This document shows, piece after piece, positions 1-8,382 of a stretch of 64,000 nt of DNA. Source of the stretch: an uncultured Alphaproteobacteria bacterium (lineage in GTDB: Bacteria; Pseudomonadota; Alphaproteobacteria; Puniceispirillales; UBA1172); contig CALFYS010000064.1 of the NCBI GenBank assembly GCA_937952245.1, forward strand, positions 1 through 64,000, read 5' to 3'. Under the pieces are notes generated by a model. The model was not told the DNA's origin. It was given only the letters and a program-made list of their open reading frames with translations, and searched no databases. Position 1 is the first letter of the stretch, and each line of letters opens with the position of its first letter. Position numbers and translations under genes: made by a program.

Positions 1-1881
1 CTTTTTAGCATAGCCCCGGGGGGTGAAGACGGAATGCCCGTTTGATTTTTTGCCGCCATGGGGGATGCGCTGGCTGGTGGAAGCCCCCACCATCACCGTC
101 GTCAGCATATCCACCTCATCGACATCAAGACTGCCGAGATCACGGTGGCGAATGCTTTCTTCGGGTCGCCCTAAACTGGAGGCCAGAATAACAGGGGTTG
201 AGGCCGGCCGATATTTGAGCAGAATATCCCGTGCCTTAGCCAGCCCCACTCGGCGGCGTTTTGAAACAGGGTTATAAAAGGCGATGACAAAATCACCTTG
301 CCCCGCGGCATCAATCCGCTTTTCGATATGCGCCCAAGGCGTCAGCAAATCAGACAGAGAAATGGTGCAGAAATCATGCCCAAGGATGGCCCCTGTTCTG
401 GCCGCCGCCCCTTGCAGAGCGGAAATCCCCGGGGCGGAAGAAACAGCAACACGGCGAGCGGCATCGCTGACCCCGCCGTGGTCTTGGTCACGCCCCAAGA
501 GTTCAAAAACCAACGCGCCCATGGCATAAATGCCCGCATCACCTGAACAGATAATGGCAATATCGCGGCCTTTGCCCGCTTCTTCCAAAGCATAACGACA
601 GCGGGCTTCTTCTTCGCCCAAGGCAAAATCACGTCTGGGCTTGCCTTTCGCGGCGGGGCCCAAAATATCAATATAAAGCCCATAGCCCACCAGCTCATCG
701 GCGGAGGCAACCATTTGGGTGGCTTCCGGTGTCCGCCATTGCGATTGCCCCGGGCCAATCCCCACCAGCATCACATGGCCGGAATGACGGCAATCTTGAG
801 GGCAGAACGCCGCTGTTGGATCAATCGCCAGCGCCATCGTGGCGTGTTCGGTTTTGACTTTCGGGATGATCAATTGCCCTTCTTCTCCTGCGCCAGCAAG
901 GGCGGAGGCTTCGGCAACACCGTGGCATCCGATCTCAGCAAAAACCACATCAGACGGGTTTTTCAGCCGCGGGGTTTCCGCCTCAAGTCGTTCTGGCGTG
1001 AAGACCTGCAATCGTGTCCCCAAGGCTTTAGCGGCTTCGATGATGGCTTGTTCATCAGCTTTTAAATCCACCGAATAGACCGCCCTGATCGCGGCTTGGG
1101 CAATGCCATGATCACGACAAGTTGAGGTGATTAACGCCGTGATTTCATCATCTGGACAATGGCGGGAAGCCCCCAAACCAAGGCTGGCGATTTGCGGGTG
1201 AAACACCAAATCAGCATCAATCTGATCATCGGGTTTAAGGCTTAACGCCAATGTCACCATCTCACTTTGATTGCCGTCTTGCTGGTGGCCAGCGGTTAAG
1301 GGGGACAACCATTCCTGCCATGGGTTTAACAAATGAGATAAGTCTTCGGGCAAGTCACAGAAAAACTGAACCCCCGCGCCCGCCAATAATTTTGCCATGA
1401 CAGGTTTCGCCGAAGCCCCATCCGCCAAGACAAAGGGCGCTGGCGGGGCATCCAACGACAGGCCAAAACGGCGATCGCCAGCGGTGGTCAAAGCCGGAGT
1501 CGCGTCCAACACTTGAGCCAAATGCGCCGCCAATGAATTGCCGCCGTGATGCCCGCCTAATAGAGGCACCACCACTTGGCCATCTTCGCTGATCGACAGC
1601 ACCGGCGGTTCAACCCATTTGTCATGAAGATGCCCCGCCACGGCGCGAATCAAAATTCCTGACGCGCAAATCCCCACCACAGGTTTGCCGCTTAAAAACA
1701 AATCACGGATATGATCCATGGCATTGTCAAACCCCAGATCAGGGGTCAGCGCGCCCATCCGGCCATTCAGCCCATGCCATTGGCCGCCGGTTTCAGACGC
1801 TAATGTTTTGGCCAGATTGCCGCCGTCTTCGGTCAAGGCGATAAAATGCACATCCGTTAAATCCATCGCTGTTAAATCCAT
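1..1881 (-). CDS. cobJ: CbiG-CobJ fusion, cobalamin corrin-ring enzyme (3' end cut by window)
   Basis: The minus-strand frame is open from an ATG at 1881 to base 1, about 627 codons. Residues ~1-360 are CbiG-like: a CbiG N-terminal segment with the LLGGHHGGN motif, then a CobE/CbiG C-terminal segment around LGLGASRHCPDDEI. From about residue 367 (VGIGPGQSQ) the rest is precorrin-3B C17-methyltransferase (CobJ/CbiH), including the SAM-site stretch ICSGDAGIYAMGAL. It reaches TPRGYAKK at the window edge, which is nearly the usual CobJ C-terminus, so only a few residues are missing. CobJ methylates C17 with ring contraction. CbiG opens the delta-lactone in the anaerobic pathway. The start overlaps the cobI stop by 10 bp, and AAAGG lies about 9 bases upstream. 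A second in-frame ATG at 1866 follows a 15-bp duplication. The domain calls are secure; the in vivo role of the CbiG half is inferred. Confidence 0.9.
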   Translation of the reverse strand, partial: MDLTAMDLTDVHFIALTEDGGNLAKTLASETGGQWHGLNGRMGALTPDLGFDNAMDHIRDLFLSGKPVVGICASGILIRAVAGHLHDKWVEPPVLSISEDGQVVVPLLGGHHGGNSLAAHLAQVLDATPALTTAGDRRFGLSLDAPPAPFVLADGASAKPVMAKLLAGAGVQFFCDLPEDLSHLLNPWQEWLSPLTAGHQQDGNQSEMVTLALSLKPDDQIDADLVFHPQIASLGLGASRHCPDDEITALITSTCRDHGIAQAAIRAVYSVDLKADEQAIIEAAKALGTRLQVFTPERLEAETPRLKNPSDVVFAEIGCHGVAEASALAGAGEEGQLIIPKVKTEHATMALAIDPTAAFCPQDCRHSGHVMLVGIGPGQSQWRTPEATQMVASADELVGYGLYIDILGPAAKGKPRRDFALGEEEARCRYALEEAGKGRDIAIICSGDAGIYAMGALVFELLGRDQDHGGVSDAARRVAVSSAPGISALQGAAARTGAILGHDFCTISLSDLLTPWAHIEKRIDAAGQGDFVIAFYNPVSKRRRVGLAKARDILLKYRPASTPVILASSLGRPEESIRHRDLGSLDVDEVDMLTTVMVGASTSQRIPHGGKKSNGHSVFTPRGYAKK

Positions 1882-2573
1882 GGGTCTTGACCTTTATAAA
1901 GAAGGATCATTGAAAAATAAGGCGCGGTATCAGGGGCGTTGCTCAACGGCAGCGCCTTTTCATGGGGCAGGGAGGCGTGGCTGACATAAAGAGCTTTTTC
2001 CGCCAGACCTTGGGATGACAAGAGATCACGGATACGCCCCAAATGCCGACCAATCTTCATGATCACCACGGCTTCTGAGGTGTTGATTCTGTCCAGCATC
2101 ACAGCGTTATCAAGCGTCCCGGGCAAGACCGTCAGCACATCATTACGCGCCACCAACGCGTGATTATGCGCCGCCGCGCAAGCGGTCATGGAGGTCACCC
2201 CGGGGATAATTTCAGTGGGGAAATCATCGCGCAACCGCGCCAAAATATACATGAACGAGCCGTAAAAAAGCGGGTCACCTTCACACAGCACCACAACATC
2301 ACGGCCTTCTTTAAGGTGCTGGCGAATGGCCGCCGCGCCATCATCATAAATCGCTTGCGCGGGCGCGCGACCTGAGACCATGGGCACAGGCATTTCAATT
2401 TCAATCGCATCCGGCTTAATGGCATCGGCCACAATGCTTCGGGCAAAACTATCGCCGCCTTCGGCCGAAGGATAGGCGATGACATGGGCATCTTGAACCA
2501 GCCGCCATGCTTTTCGCGTCACCAATTCCGGATCGCCCGGCCCGGTGCCAATGCCATAAAGAGTGCCTGTCAT
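1872..2573 (-). CDS. cobI: Precorrin-2 C20-methyltransferase CobI
   Basis: The product has 233 residues, the usual size for CobI/CbiL. It transfers a methyl group from SAM to C20 of precorrin-2 (or cobalt-precorrin-2) in the cytoplasm. The N-terminus carries the tetrapyrrole-methylase motif GIGTGPGDPEL (residues 7-17), and VVLCEGDPLFYGSFMYI is the second conserved SAM/substrate segment. The start at 2573 is chosen because its ATG overlaps the cobL stop as ATGA. A longer reading from 2600 would add nine residues inside cobL. It is translationally coupled on both sides within the cbiX-cobH-cobL-cobI-cobJ operon. Confidence 0.95.
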   Translation of the reverse strand: MTGTLYGIGTGPGDPELVTRKAWRLVQDAHVIAYPSAEGGDSFARSIVADAIKPDAIEIEMPVPMVSGRAPAQAIYDDGAAAIRQHLKEGRDVVVLCEGDPLFYGSFMYILARLRDDFPTEIIPGVTSMTACAAAHNHALVARNDVLTVLPGTLDNAVMLDRINTSEAVVIMKIGRHLGRIRDLLSSQGLAEKALYVSHASLPHEKALPLSNAPDTAPYFSMILLYKGQDPWI

Positions 2574-3811
2574 GACCACGTTTCGCTTTCCAAACTCCAT
2601 TGCGTGACAGGCATCAACGGCCGCCAGCCATGGTAAGGGCCAACGGGATCAGCACGACTGACCGCAATTCGTTTCAAATCTCCACCCCATTGCTGCCAAA
2701 GCGATAACAACACCGCTTCGCTTTCAAGGGTGACGGTATTGACCACCAACCTGCCACCGGGTTTCAGTCTTGTCCGCACATGGCCGACCAATTCTGCTGT
2801 TAAGCCGCCGCCAATGAAGACCGCATCAGGGGCAGGTAAATCATCAAGCCCATGGGGAAGATCGGCACAAACCCCTTGCCATTCAGGCGTGCCTAAACGG
2901 GCGGCATTTTGTGCCGCAACTTCCAACCGGTCTTGGCGATTATCAATCCCATAGGCACGGGCATGAGGGGCGGCGCGCATCCATTCGATTCCCACCGCGC
3001 CTGACCCACAACCCAGATCCCAAAGAACGCCGCCATCACATGGCTTAAGCGCGGCCAGCGTCGCCGCCCGCACTTCAGCCTTAGTCAATTTGCCATCCGA
3101 TTGAAACGCGTCATCGGGCAGCCCCGGGGTCAGCGGCAAAAAGCCCGTGGAGACATCAGGGCACGTGATGGCCAGAATATGAAAATCAGGCACTTCAAAG
3201 GATTGGCCATCCCAATCTTTGGCCATGGCTTGATGGCAAGTTTCAGGGTTTTTGCCATGATGTTCGCCGCCTATATGGCCGAGCGCGGTCAGTTTCGCCT
3301 CCCCATAACCGGCGGCATTCAACAACCCCGCGAGCCGATGCGGTGTGTCGTGATCATGGGCAATCACCAAAAGCCGAGCCGATGGCGCAAGATGTTTCAA
3401 GACCGTTTCATGGGGGCGGCCATGCACTGTCAAACAGCGGGTTTGATGCAATGGCCAGCCCATCCGTGCCGCCGCCCATTGAAAGCCAGAGGCAGCAGGG
3501 GTGATCGCCATCTCATCAGGGCTGAAATACCTAACCAAAGTTGATGCCGCGCCAAACCACAGCGGATCACCAGTGGCGCAAATCACCACCTTGCGGTTTT
3601 GCCATTCTTGCAACAGGGGGATGATGTCCATAAAGGGTTGCGGCCATGTCATGGCCTTGCCCGAAAAGCCTTTAAGCGATTTAATCGCATCCAAAAACCG
3701 TTCCGGGGAGATGACCAATTCAGCCTTGGCAATTTTTGACTGATCGTCTTTGGGCAGTGCCGCCAGCCCTTGTTCAGTGAGGCCGATCACCTGCAACCAT
3801 GGTGTTGTCAT
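2570..3811 (-). CDS. cobL: Precorrin-6Y C5,15-methyltransferase (decarboxylating) CobL
   Basis: The product is a 413-residue two-domain enzyme, the normal length for CobL. The N-terminal half (about 1-205) is a CbiE-type tetrapyrrole methylase; VICATGDPLWFGAAST is its SAM segment. The C-terminal half (about 215-410) is a CbiT-type Rossmann methyltransferase with the SAM motif LWDLGCGSGAVGIEW. Together they methylate C5 and C15 and decarboxylate the C12 acetate of precorrin-6Y (or the cobalt form). It overlaps both cobH and cobI by 4 bp (ATGA), so it is mid-operon and coupled. Confidence 0.95.
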   Translation of the reverse strand: MTTPWLQVIGLTEQGLAALPKDDQSKIAKAELVISPERFLDAIKSLKGFSGKAMTWPQPFMDIIPLLQEWQNRKVVICATGDPLWFGAASTLVRYFSPDEMAITPAASGFQWAAARMGWPLHQTRCLTVHGRPHETVLKHLAPSARLLVIAHDHDTPHRLAGLLNAAGYGEAKLTALGHIGGEHHGKNPETCHQAMAKDWDGQSFEVPDFHILAITCPDVSTGFLPLTPGLPDDAFQSDGKLTKAEVRAATLAALKPCDGGVLWDLGCGSGAVGIEWMRAAPHARAYGIDNRQDRLEVAAQNAARLGTPEWQGVCADLPHGLDDLPAPDAVFIGGGLTAELVGHVRTRLKPGGRLVVNTVTLESEAVLLSLWQQWGGDLKRIAVSRADPVGPYHGWRPLMPVTQWSLESETWS

Positions 3812-4443
3812 GATGCTCTCCCTGAAAGGATCGCCGCCGCGTTGACCGCCGCCGATGCCATGGCTGACCCGCCTCGGGTGCCATGCACCGTCAAGAAATC
3901 AAGATCATCCCTTGTTGCCAAAGCTGATTTTGATTCGGCCGCCCCGACAAATCCAACAGGGAATCCCAAAACAGCCGCCGGCTTTGGCCAACCTTGGTCA
4001 ATTTTCTCCAAGAGATGAAACAGCGCCGTTGGGGCGTTGCCGATCACCACCACCGCGCCTTCGATATGCTCAAACCAATCCTCAACGGCGGCGGCTGAAC
4101 GTGTTGTGCCAAGGGATTGGGCACGGTCGGGAATATCTTCATCATAAAGCGTCATGATGATGGGGTTGTTCTGGGGCAAAAACCGAGCGGTGATGCCCGA
4201 TGCCACCATGGCGCAATCCGCCAAAATGGGCTTGCCTGCTGCCAAAGCGGAAGACGCCCTTTTAGCCACGTTAGGGGTGAAGGCCAAATCATCGGTGAGG
4301 TCTGGCATCCCGCAGGCGTGCACCACCCTGATCACCATCTCCGCGACATCGTCGGGGAAACGGGTTAAATCTGTTGAGGCGCGCACCCGCTCAAAAGACA
4401 GGGCATAAATCGCCGCTGGGTCTTTGATGTAAGACAAACCCAT
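3808..4443 (-). CDS. cobH: Precorrin-8X methylmutase CobH
   Basis: The product has 211 residues and matches CobH/CbiC along its length. It moves the C11 methyl group to C12, turning precorrin-8X into hydrogenobyrinic acid (or the cobalt form). The catalytic histidine is expected in VVHACGMPDL, here His42, equivalent to His43 of the Pseudomonas denitrificans enzyme. The N-terminal DPAAIYALSFERVRA is also a family signature. The gene starts 20 bases after the cbiX stop and ends in a 4-bp overlap with cobL. Confidence 0.95.
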   Translation of the reverse strand: MGLSYIKDPAAIYALSFERVRASTDLTRFPDDVAEMVIRVVHACGMPDLTDDLAFTPNVAKRASSALAAGKPILADCAMVASGITARFLPQNNPIIMTLYDEDIPDRAQSLGTTRSAAAVEDWFEHIEGAVVVIGNAPTALFHLLEKIDQGWPKPAAVLGFPVGFVGAAESKSALATRDDLDFLTVHGTRGGSAMASAAVNAAAILSGRAS

Positions 4444-4463
4444 AGCCGCCCCCCGAACCGCTT

Positions 4464-5591
4464 TTATTCCGCTGACTTTTTTCGATTGAGGACTGATTTT
4501 GGCCCCAACGGATGGTCGGCTTGCGGATAAGGGTGGTGATGGTGGTCATGATCATGCCCGTGATCATGATCGTGGTCATGGCTATGCCCGTGATGGTGAT
4601 GATGGTGATGATCATGGGTCATGTTCAACCGACATTCGCCGGTGCAGAATGTTGTGCAAAGATCGCAATCCTCGACATTACTGCCCGGGGCGGAAACACC
4701 TTTGCCTTCAACATGGTGATGATGGCTTTCTTGCGGCAAGCCGACTTCATCTTCAAAGCCCAACACCTGCGCCCTGTATTTACACATTGAACAATTCATA
4801 TTGTTATTGCCGGTCAGGATTTCCCGCACCCGATCCGCGAATGTGGCGATCACTTGATCATGATCATTGAGATACCCTGCTTTGACAAATTCAACATCAG
4901 GATGGCGGGCGGCGACTTCATCGGTGAACCCGTAAATCCGGTCAATCAAAATGCCGGAGAAAAGGAAATAAGGGAAGACGACAATCCGCTTAAACCCAAG
5001 TTTCGTGACGTTTTCCAAACACGGCTCCACCAACGGGAAGGTGACGCCCGAAAACCCTGTTTCGCACCAACCCAAGCCAAGGGATTCCACCAACATTCTT
5101 GCGATTTTGGAAACATTGGAATTGGCGTCAGGATCAGAAGAACCGCGGCCAATCACCACCAAACACGTATCATGGCGTTCCACCTTACCATGTTCAGCAT
5201 CCGCCTTATCCAAGGCTTCGGTGACGCGCTGGCCCGCCGCATCAAGCATCTTCAGATCAACCGCCAATTCACGGCCATATTGGATGGTGATGTTGTTTTC
5301 AGCGGCATAGGTATTCAGCACTGAAGGAATATCATTTTTCGCATGGCCCGCGGCAAACAGCATCCCCGGGACAGCCAGCACATGATTAACGCCTTGGTCG
5401 CGCAATTTATCCAGCCCTGTTTTGATCACTGGCGTGGCAAATTCAAGATAGCCATATTCCACCGGCCAATCGGGAAACAGCGGATCCAGTTTTTCGGCCA
5501 AAACAGCAAATTCAGCAACCGCTGATTTTGAACGGCTGCCATGGCCACAGATCATCACGCCGTATTTAGGCTCTACATTATCATGGGGCAT
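4464..5591 (-). CDS. cbiX: CbiX-type sirohydrochlorin cobaltochelatase with cysteine cluster and His-rich tail
   Basis: The product has 375 residues from the ATG at 5591, chosen because AAGG lies 7 bases upstream; a longer frame to 5624 has no ribosome site. Two class II chelatase repeats are visible. The first has CGHGSR with the likely metal-binding His17; the second contains GRGSSDPD near residue 145. Beyond ~260 comes a MNCSMCKYR (MXCXXC) motif like that of the long CbiX of Bacillus megaterium, then DCDLCTTFCTGEC, then a tail dominated by His and Asp. CbiX puts cobalt into sirohydrochlorin at the start of the anaerobic pathway. A ferrochelatase (siroheme) or nickel role cannot be excluded. 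First gene of the cbiX-cobHLI-cobJ operon. Confidence 0.9.
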   Translation of the reverse strand: MPHDNVEPKYGVMICGHGSRSKSAVAEFAVLAEKLDPLFPDWPVEYGYLEFATPVIKTGLDKLRDQGVNHVLAVPGMLFAAGHAKNDIPSVLNTYAAENNITIQYGRELAVDLKMLDAAGQRVTEALDKADAEHGKVERHDTCLVVIGRGSSDPDANSNVSKIARMLVESLGLGWCETGFSGVTFPLVEPCLENVTKLGFKRIVVFPYFLFSGILIDRIYGFTDEVAARHPDVEFVKAGYLNDHDQVIATFADRVREILTGNNNMNCSMCKYRAQVLGFEDEVGLPQESHHHHVEGKGVSAPGSNVEDCDLCTTFCTGECRLNMTHDHHHHHHHGHSHDHDHDHGHDHDHHHHPYPQADHPLGPKSVLNRKKSAE

Positions 5592-5890
5592 ATCATATCC
5601 TTTTAAAAAACATTGGTTATCCAAACCACAAGTGATCTAAATTGATGTAGGGCAATGTTTTTGAGATGGAAGAAAAGGACAGATGATGTTTTGTAAAATT
5701 GTTCTATATTTGAACAATCTTATCTGTTGCTTTTTCAGGCCCCTGGGTTTAGCCCCTGCGATTTCAGGTCTGCTGCACCAGGATCACTTCCACCTTGTGA
5801 ACAAGGAACCCAATGGATATGGGTATAGTATGATTCGAGCGATGAAACAAATGAAACCTGCATCCCAACCCGTATCCCAAAGGAATGATC
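5592..5890. promoter_or_regulatory. Divergent intergenic region between cbiX and cobD
   Basis: These 299 bases must hold promoters for both the leftward cbiX operon and cobD. The side near cbiX is AT-rich. The side near cobD contains small hairpins: CCTTGT-GA-ACAAGG at 5793-5806 and a CCCA/TGGG pair around 5810-5825. I looked on both strands for the cobalamin riboswitch core (an AATAGGGAA-like segment, GCCACTG, and the AGCCAGGAGACC box) and did not find it. No convincing ORF is present. Confidence 0.5.
5698..5718. promoter_or_regulatory. Inverted repeat, possible operator
   Basis: A perfect 7-bp inverted repeat, ATTGTTC-N7-GAACAAT, sits in the AT-rich part of the cbiX/cobD intergenic region, about 107 bases upstream of the cbiX start. 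The size and symmetry suit a dimeric repressor or activator. No regulator gene is adjacent, so the binder is unknown. Confidence 0.35.
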
Positions 5891-6895
5891 ATGGCTGATG
5901 TCTATGGGATGATTCCCCCCCATGATCCGTCCTGGCGGGTTTTATTGCTGGCCTTGGCCTTGGGGATTGACGCTATCCTTGGGGAGCCGCCGTGGTTATG
6001 GCGTTACCTGCCGCATCCTGTGGTGATATTCGGCAAAGCCATTTCCGCCATGACCCGATGGGGAAATAAACGCGGCATCAAAGGCCAATACCGGCGATGG
6101 CGCGGGATTTTCGGCATGATCATGTTGATTCTAATCGCCGCAATCGTGGGCAGTGCCATCACATTTGGGGCGGGGGTGATCAACCCTTGGACCCATGGCA
6201 TGGCCAGCCTTGTGATTGAGGTCATGGTGGTGGCTATTCTTTTGGCGGGGCGCAGTCTTGATGATCATGTTCGGCGCGTCGCCACAGCACTAGCGGCATC
6301 GGATGAAGACGGAGCGCGATTTCATATTTCCATGATTGTGGGGCGCAACCCTGAGCATTTGGATGAACCGGCCATGGCGCGTGCCGCCATTGAAACGACG
6401 GCGGAGAATCTTTCCGATGGCGTGATTGCCCCGGCGTTTTTCTATCTTGTTTTTGGCCTGCCCGGGATCCTCGCCTATAAAATGATCAACACCGCCGACA
6501 GCATGATCGGGTATCGGTCCAAACAATATTATGCCTTTGGCACGGGCGCGGCGCGGATTGATGATCTGGCCAATATCATTCCAGCACGGATCACCGGCCT
6601 GTTGATCGCCATGGCCAGCCCAAGGCGTTTTGCCCCAGCTTTGATCGCCATGATCAGCGATGCCCCCAAACACCGTTCGCCAAACGCGGGATGGCCAGAG
6701 GCGGCGATGGCGGCGGTGTTGAATTTATCGCTGGCAGGCCCACGATTATATGGCCAACGGATGAGCAGAGACCCCGCCATGCACCCCCAAGGCCGCCGTG
6801 ATGCCCATGCCAAGGATATTCAATCCGCTTTGATGGTGATGTGGCGGGTGATCGCGATAGTGGTGATCGGCTTGCTGGTGTTCAGTTTTGCCTAA
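5891..6895 (+). CDS. cobD: Adenosylcobinamide-phosphate synthase CobD/CbiB
   Basis: The product is an integral membrane protein of 334 residues. It amidates adenosylcobyric acid with (R)-1-aminopropan-2-ol (or its phosphate), the step after CobQ. The conserved N-terminal GIDAILGEPPWLWR...HPVVIFG is present, as are the family segments ETTAENLSDGVIAPAFFYLVFG and NTADSMIGY. Several hydrophobic helices are clear, including the C-terminal IAIVVIGLLVFSFA. The start at 5891 is preferred because AAGGA then sits 6 bases upstream; the in-frame ATG at 5885 would touch it. It is the only cob gene here on the plus strand, and it ends 14 bases from the convergent cobQ stop. Confidence 0.93.
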   Translation: MADVYGMIPPHDPSWRVLLLALALGIDAILGEPPWLWRYLPHPVVIFGKAISAMTRWGNKRGIKGQYRRWRGIFGMIMLILIAAIVGSAITFGAGVINPWTHGMASLVIEVMVVAILLAGRSLDDHVRRVATALAASDEDGARFHISMIVGRNPEHLDEPAMARAAIETTAENLSDGVIAPAFFYLVFGLPGILAYKMINTADSMIGYRSKQYYAFGTGAARIDDLANIIPARITGLLIAMASPRRFAPALIAMISDAPKHRSPNAGWPEAAMAAVLNLSLAGPRLYGQRMSRDPAMHPQGRRDAHAKDIQSALMVMWRVIAIVVIGLLVFSFA

Positions 6896-6909
6896 AGCCT
6901 AAGTCGGGG

Positions 6910-8382
6910 TTAACCCAATCCCGCGATCCGGCCAATGGCATCAAGATCAAGATGCTGTTCCAGATGATCGGCCAAATGATCCAAAGCATCTTCAACCACA
7001 TCGTCAAACGCCAAACTTGAGCCTTCACCAGTTTCGGTTTTCAGCCATTGTGACCGGAAGCCATCACGGGCAAACAAACCATGCATATAGCACCCCATGG
7101 CCTGACCTGATTTGCTGACCGCGCCATCGGTTCGGCCATCGGCAAACCGCACCATGGGGCGGGCGCGATCCTCACCTTCGGATTGCCCAAGGTGGATTTC
7201 ATATCCGCTGACCTCAGCCTTAGTGCTGGCTTCAATGCCATCTGAAAATTTCACGGTTTTCTTGGGCGCAAGCACGGTTTCAATATCAAGCAGCCCCAAG
7301 CCTTGGGTGGAGTGTTGCCCGCCTTCCAAGCCATCAGGGTCATGCACCATCTTGCCCATCATCTGATAACCGCCGCAAAGCCCCATGATTTTTGCGCCTT
7401 GCCGCATCAAGGCTTGAATATCAATATCCCATCCTTGCTGGCGTAAAAATTCAAGATCCGCGATGGTGGATTTAGACCCGGGCAATAACACCAAATCCGC
7501 GTCCATGGGCAAAGGCGAGCCTGCCTCAACCAAAGTGACTTGCACATCAGGGTCGGCCACCAATGGGTCAAGATCATCAAAATTGGCGATCCGCCGCAAG
7601 ACAGGCACAGCAACATGATACCGTGTTGCCGCCCCATCGCGATCCGCTTTGGAATTGAGATCAAGAATATCTTCAGCGGGCAAGAGACGTGCTTGTTCAA
7701 ACCATGGCAAAATCCCCAACCCTTGCCAGCCAGTGGCCTTTTCAATAATCGTCATGCCATCATGAAAAAGGCTGGTATCGCCGCGAAATTTATTGATCAT
7801 AAACCCTTTGATGCGGGCGGTTTCTTCAGGCTCCAGCACATTGGCGGTTCCCACCAAGGAGGCGATCACGCCGCCGCGATCAATATCCCCCACCAGCACA
7901 ACCGGCACATCCGCCGCTTCGGCAAAGCCCATATTGGCAATATCACCAGCGCGCAAATTCACTTCAGCAGGGCTGCCCGCCCCTTCGATAATCACCAGAT
8001 CAGCCGCGCCGGAAAGACGGTTAAAACTGTCCAGCACTTTCGGCATTAATTGCGCTTTATGGCGGCCGTATTCGCGGGCTCTCATGCTGCCAAACCGCTC
8101 CCCTTGAACGATAATCTGGGCGCCTGTATCGGTTTCTGGTTTCAACAAAACAGGGTTCATATGAACGCTGGGGTCGGTATAGCTGGCACGGGCTTGCAGG
8201 GCTTGGGCGCGGCCAATCTCCCCGCCCTCAATGGTGACAGCGGCGTTATTTGACATATTCTGGGGTTTAAACGGACGAACGGTTAACCCGCGTTTGGCAA
8301 AGGCACGGCAAAGCCCCGCCACCAAGACGGATTTGCCGACATTCGACCCCGCCCCCTGCACCATCACCGAAGGGGTGGTCAT
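6910..8382 (-). CDS. cobQ: Cobyric acid synthase CobQ
   Basis: The product has 490 residues, standard for CobQ/CbiP. It performs four ATP- and glutamine-dependent amidations (b, d, e, g) on adenosylcobyrinic acid a,c-diamide. The N-terminus has the dethiobiotin-synthetase-like P-loop QGAGSNVGKSVLVAGLCRAF. The C-terminal half is a class I glutamine amidotransferase domain with LLPGSKSTIADLEFL and the nucleophile Cys in IMGLCGGYQMMG. The start overlaps the cobO stop as TAATG, which indicates coupling. Confidence 0.96.
   Translation of the reverse strand: MTTPSVMVQGAGSNVGKSVLVAGLCRAFAKRGLTVRPFKPQNMSNNAAVTIEGGEIGRAQALQARASYTDPSVHMNPVLLKPETDTGAQIIVQGERFGSMRAREYGRHKAQLMPKVLDSFNRLSGAADLVIIEGAGSPAEVNLRAGDIANMGFAEAADVPVVLVGDIDRGGVIASLVGTANVLEPEETARIKGFMINKFRGDTSLFHDGMTIIEKATGWQGLGILPWFEQARLLPAEDILDLNSKADRDGAATRYHVAVPVLRRIANFDDLDPLVADPDVQVTLVEAGSPLPMDADLVLLPGSKSTIADLEFLRQQGWDIDIQALMRQGAKIMGLCGGYQMMGKMVHDPDGLEGGQHSTQGLGLLDIETVLAPKKTVKFSDGIEASTKAEVSGYEIHLGQSEGEDRARPMVRFADGRTDGAVSKSGQAMGCYMHGLFARDGFRSQWLKTETGEGSSLAFDDVVEDALDHLADHLEQHLDLDAIGRIAGLG

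Noticed and set aside
342..1078. Several 80-140 residue frames on both strands opposite or across cbiG-cobJ
   Set aside because: They overlap the long minus-strand frame with clear CbiG and CobJ motifs and have no ribosome sites or family features.
4391..4615. Minus-strand frame of Ile, Thr and Met repeats
   Set aside because: It is the frameshifted reading of the histidine-rich cbiX tail and has no independent support.
5592..5890. Possible cobalamin riboswitch for cbiX or cobD
   Set aside because: A CAGACCTG segment on the minus strand recalls the end of the B12 box, but the rest of the core (AATAGGGAA-like segment, GCCACTG, and GGTG-AAT-CC elements) is absent on both strands.
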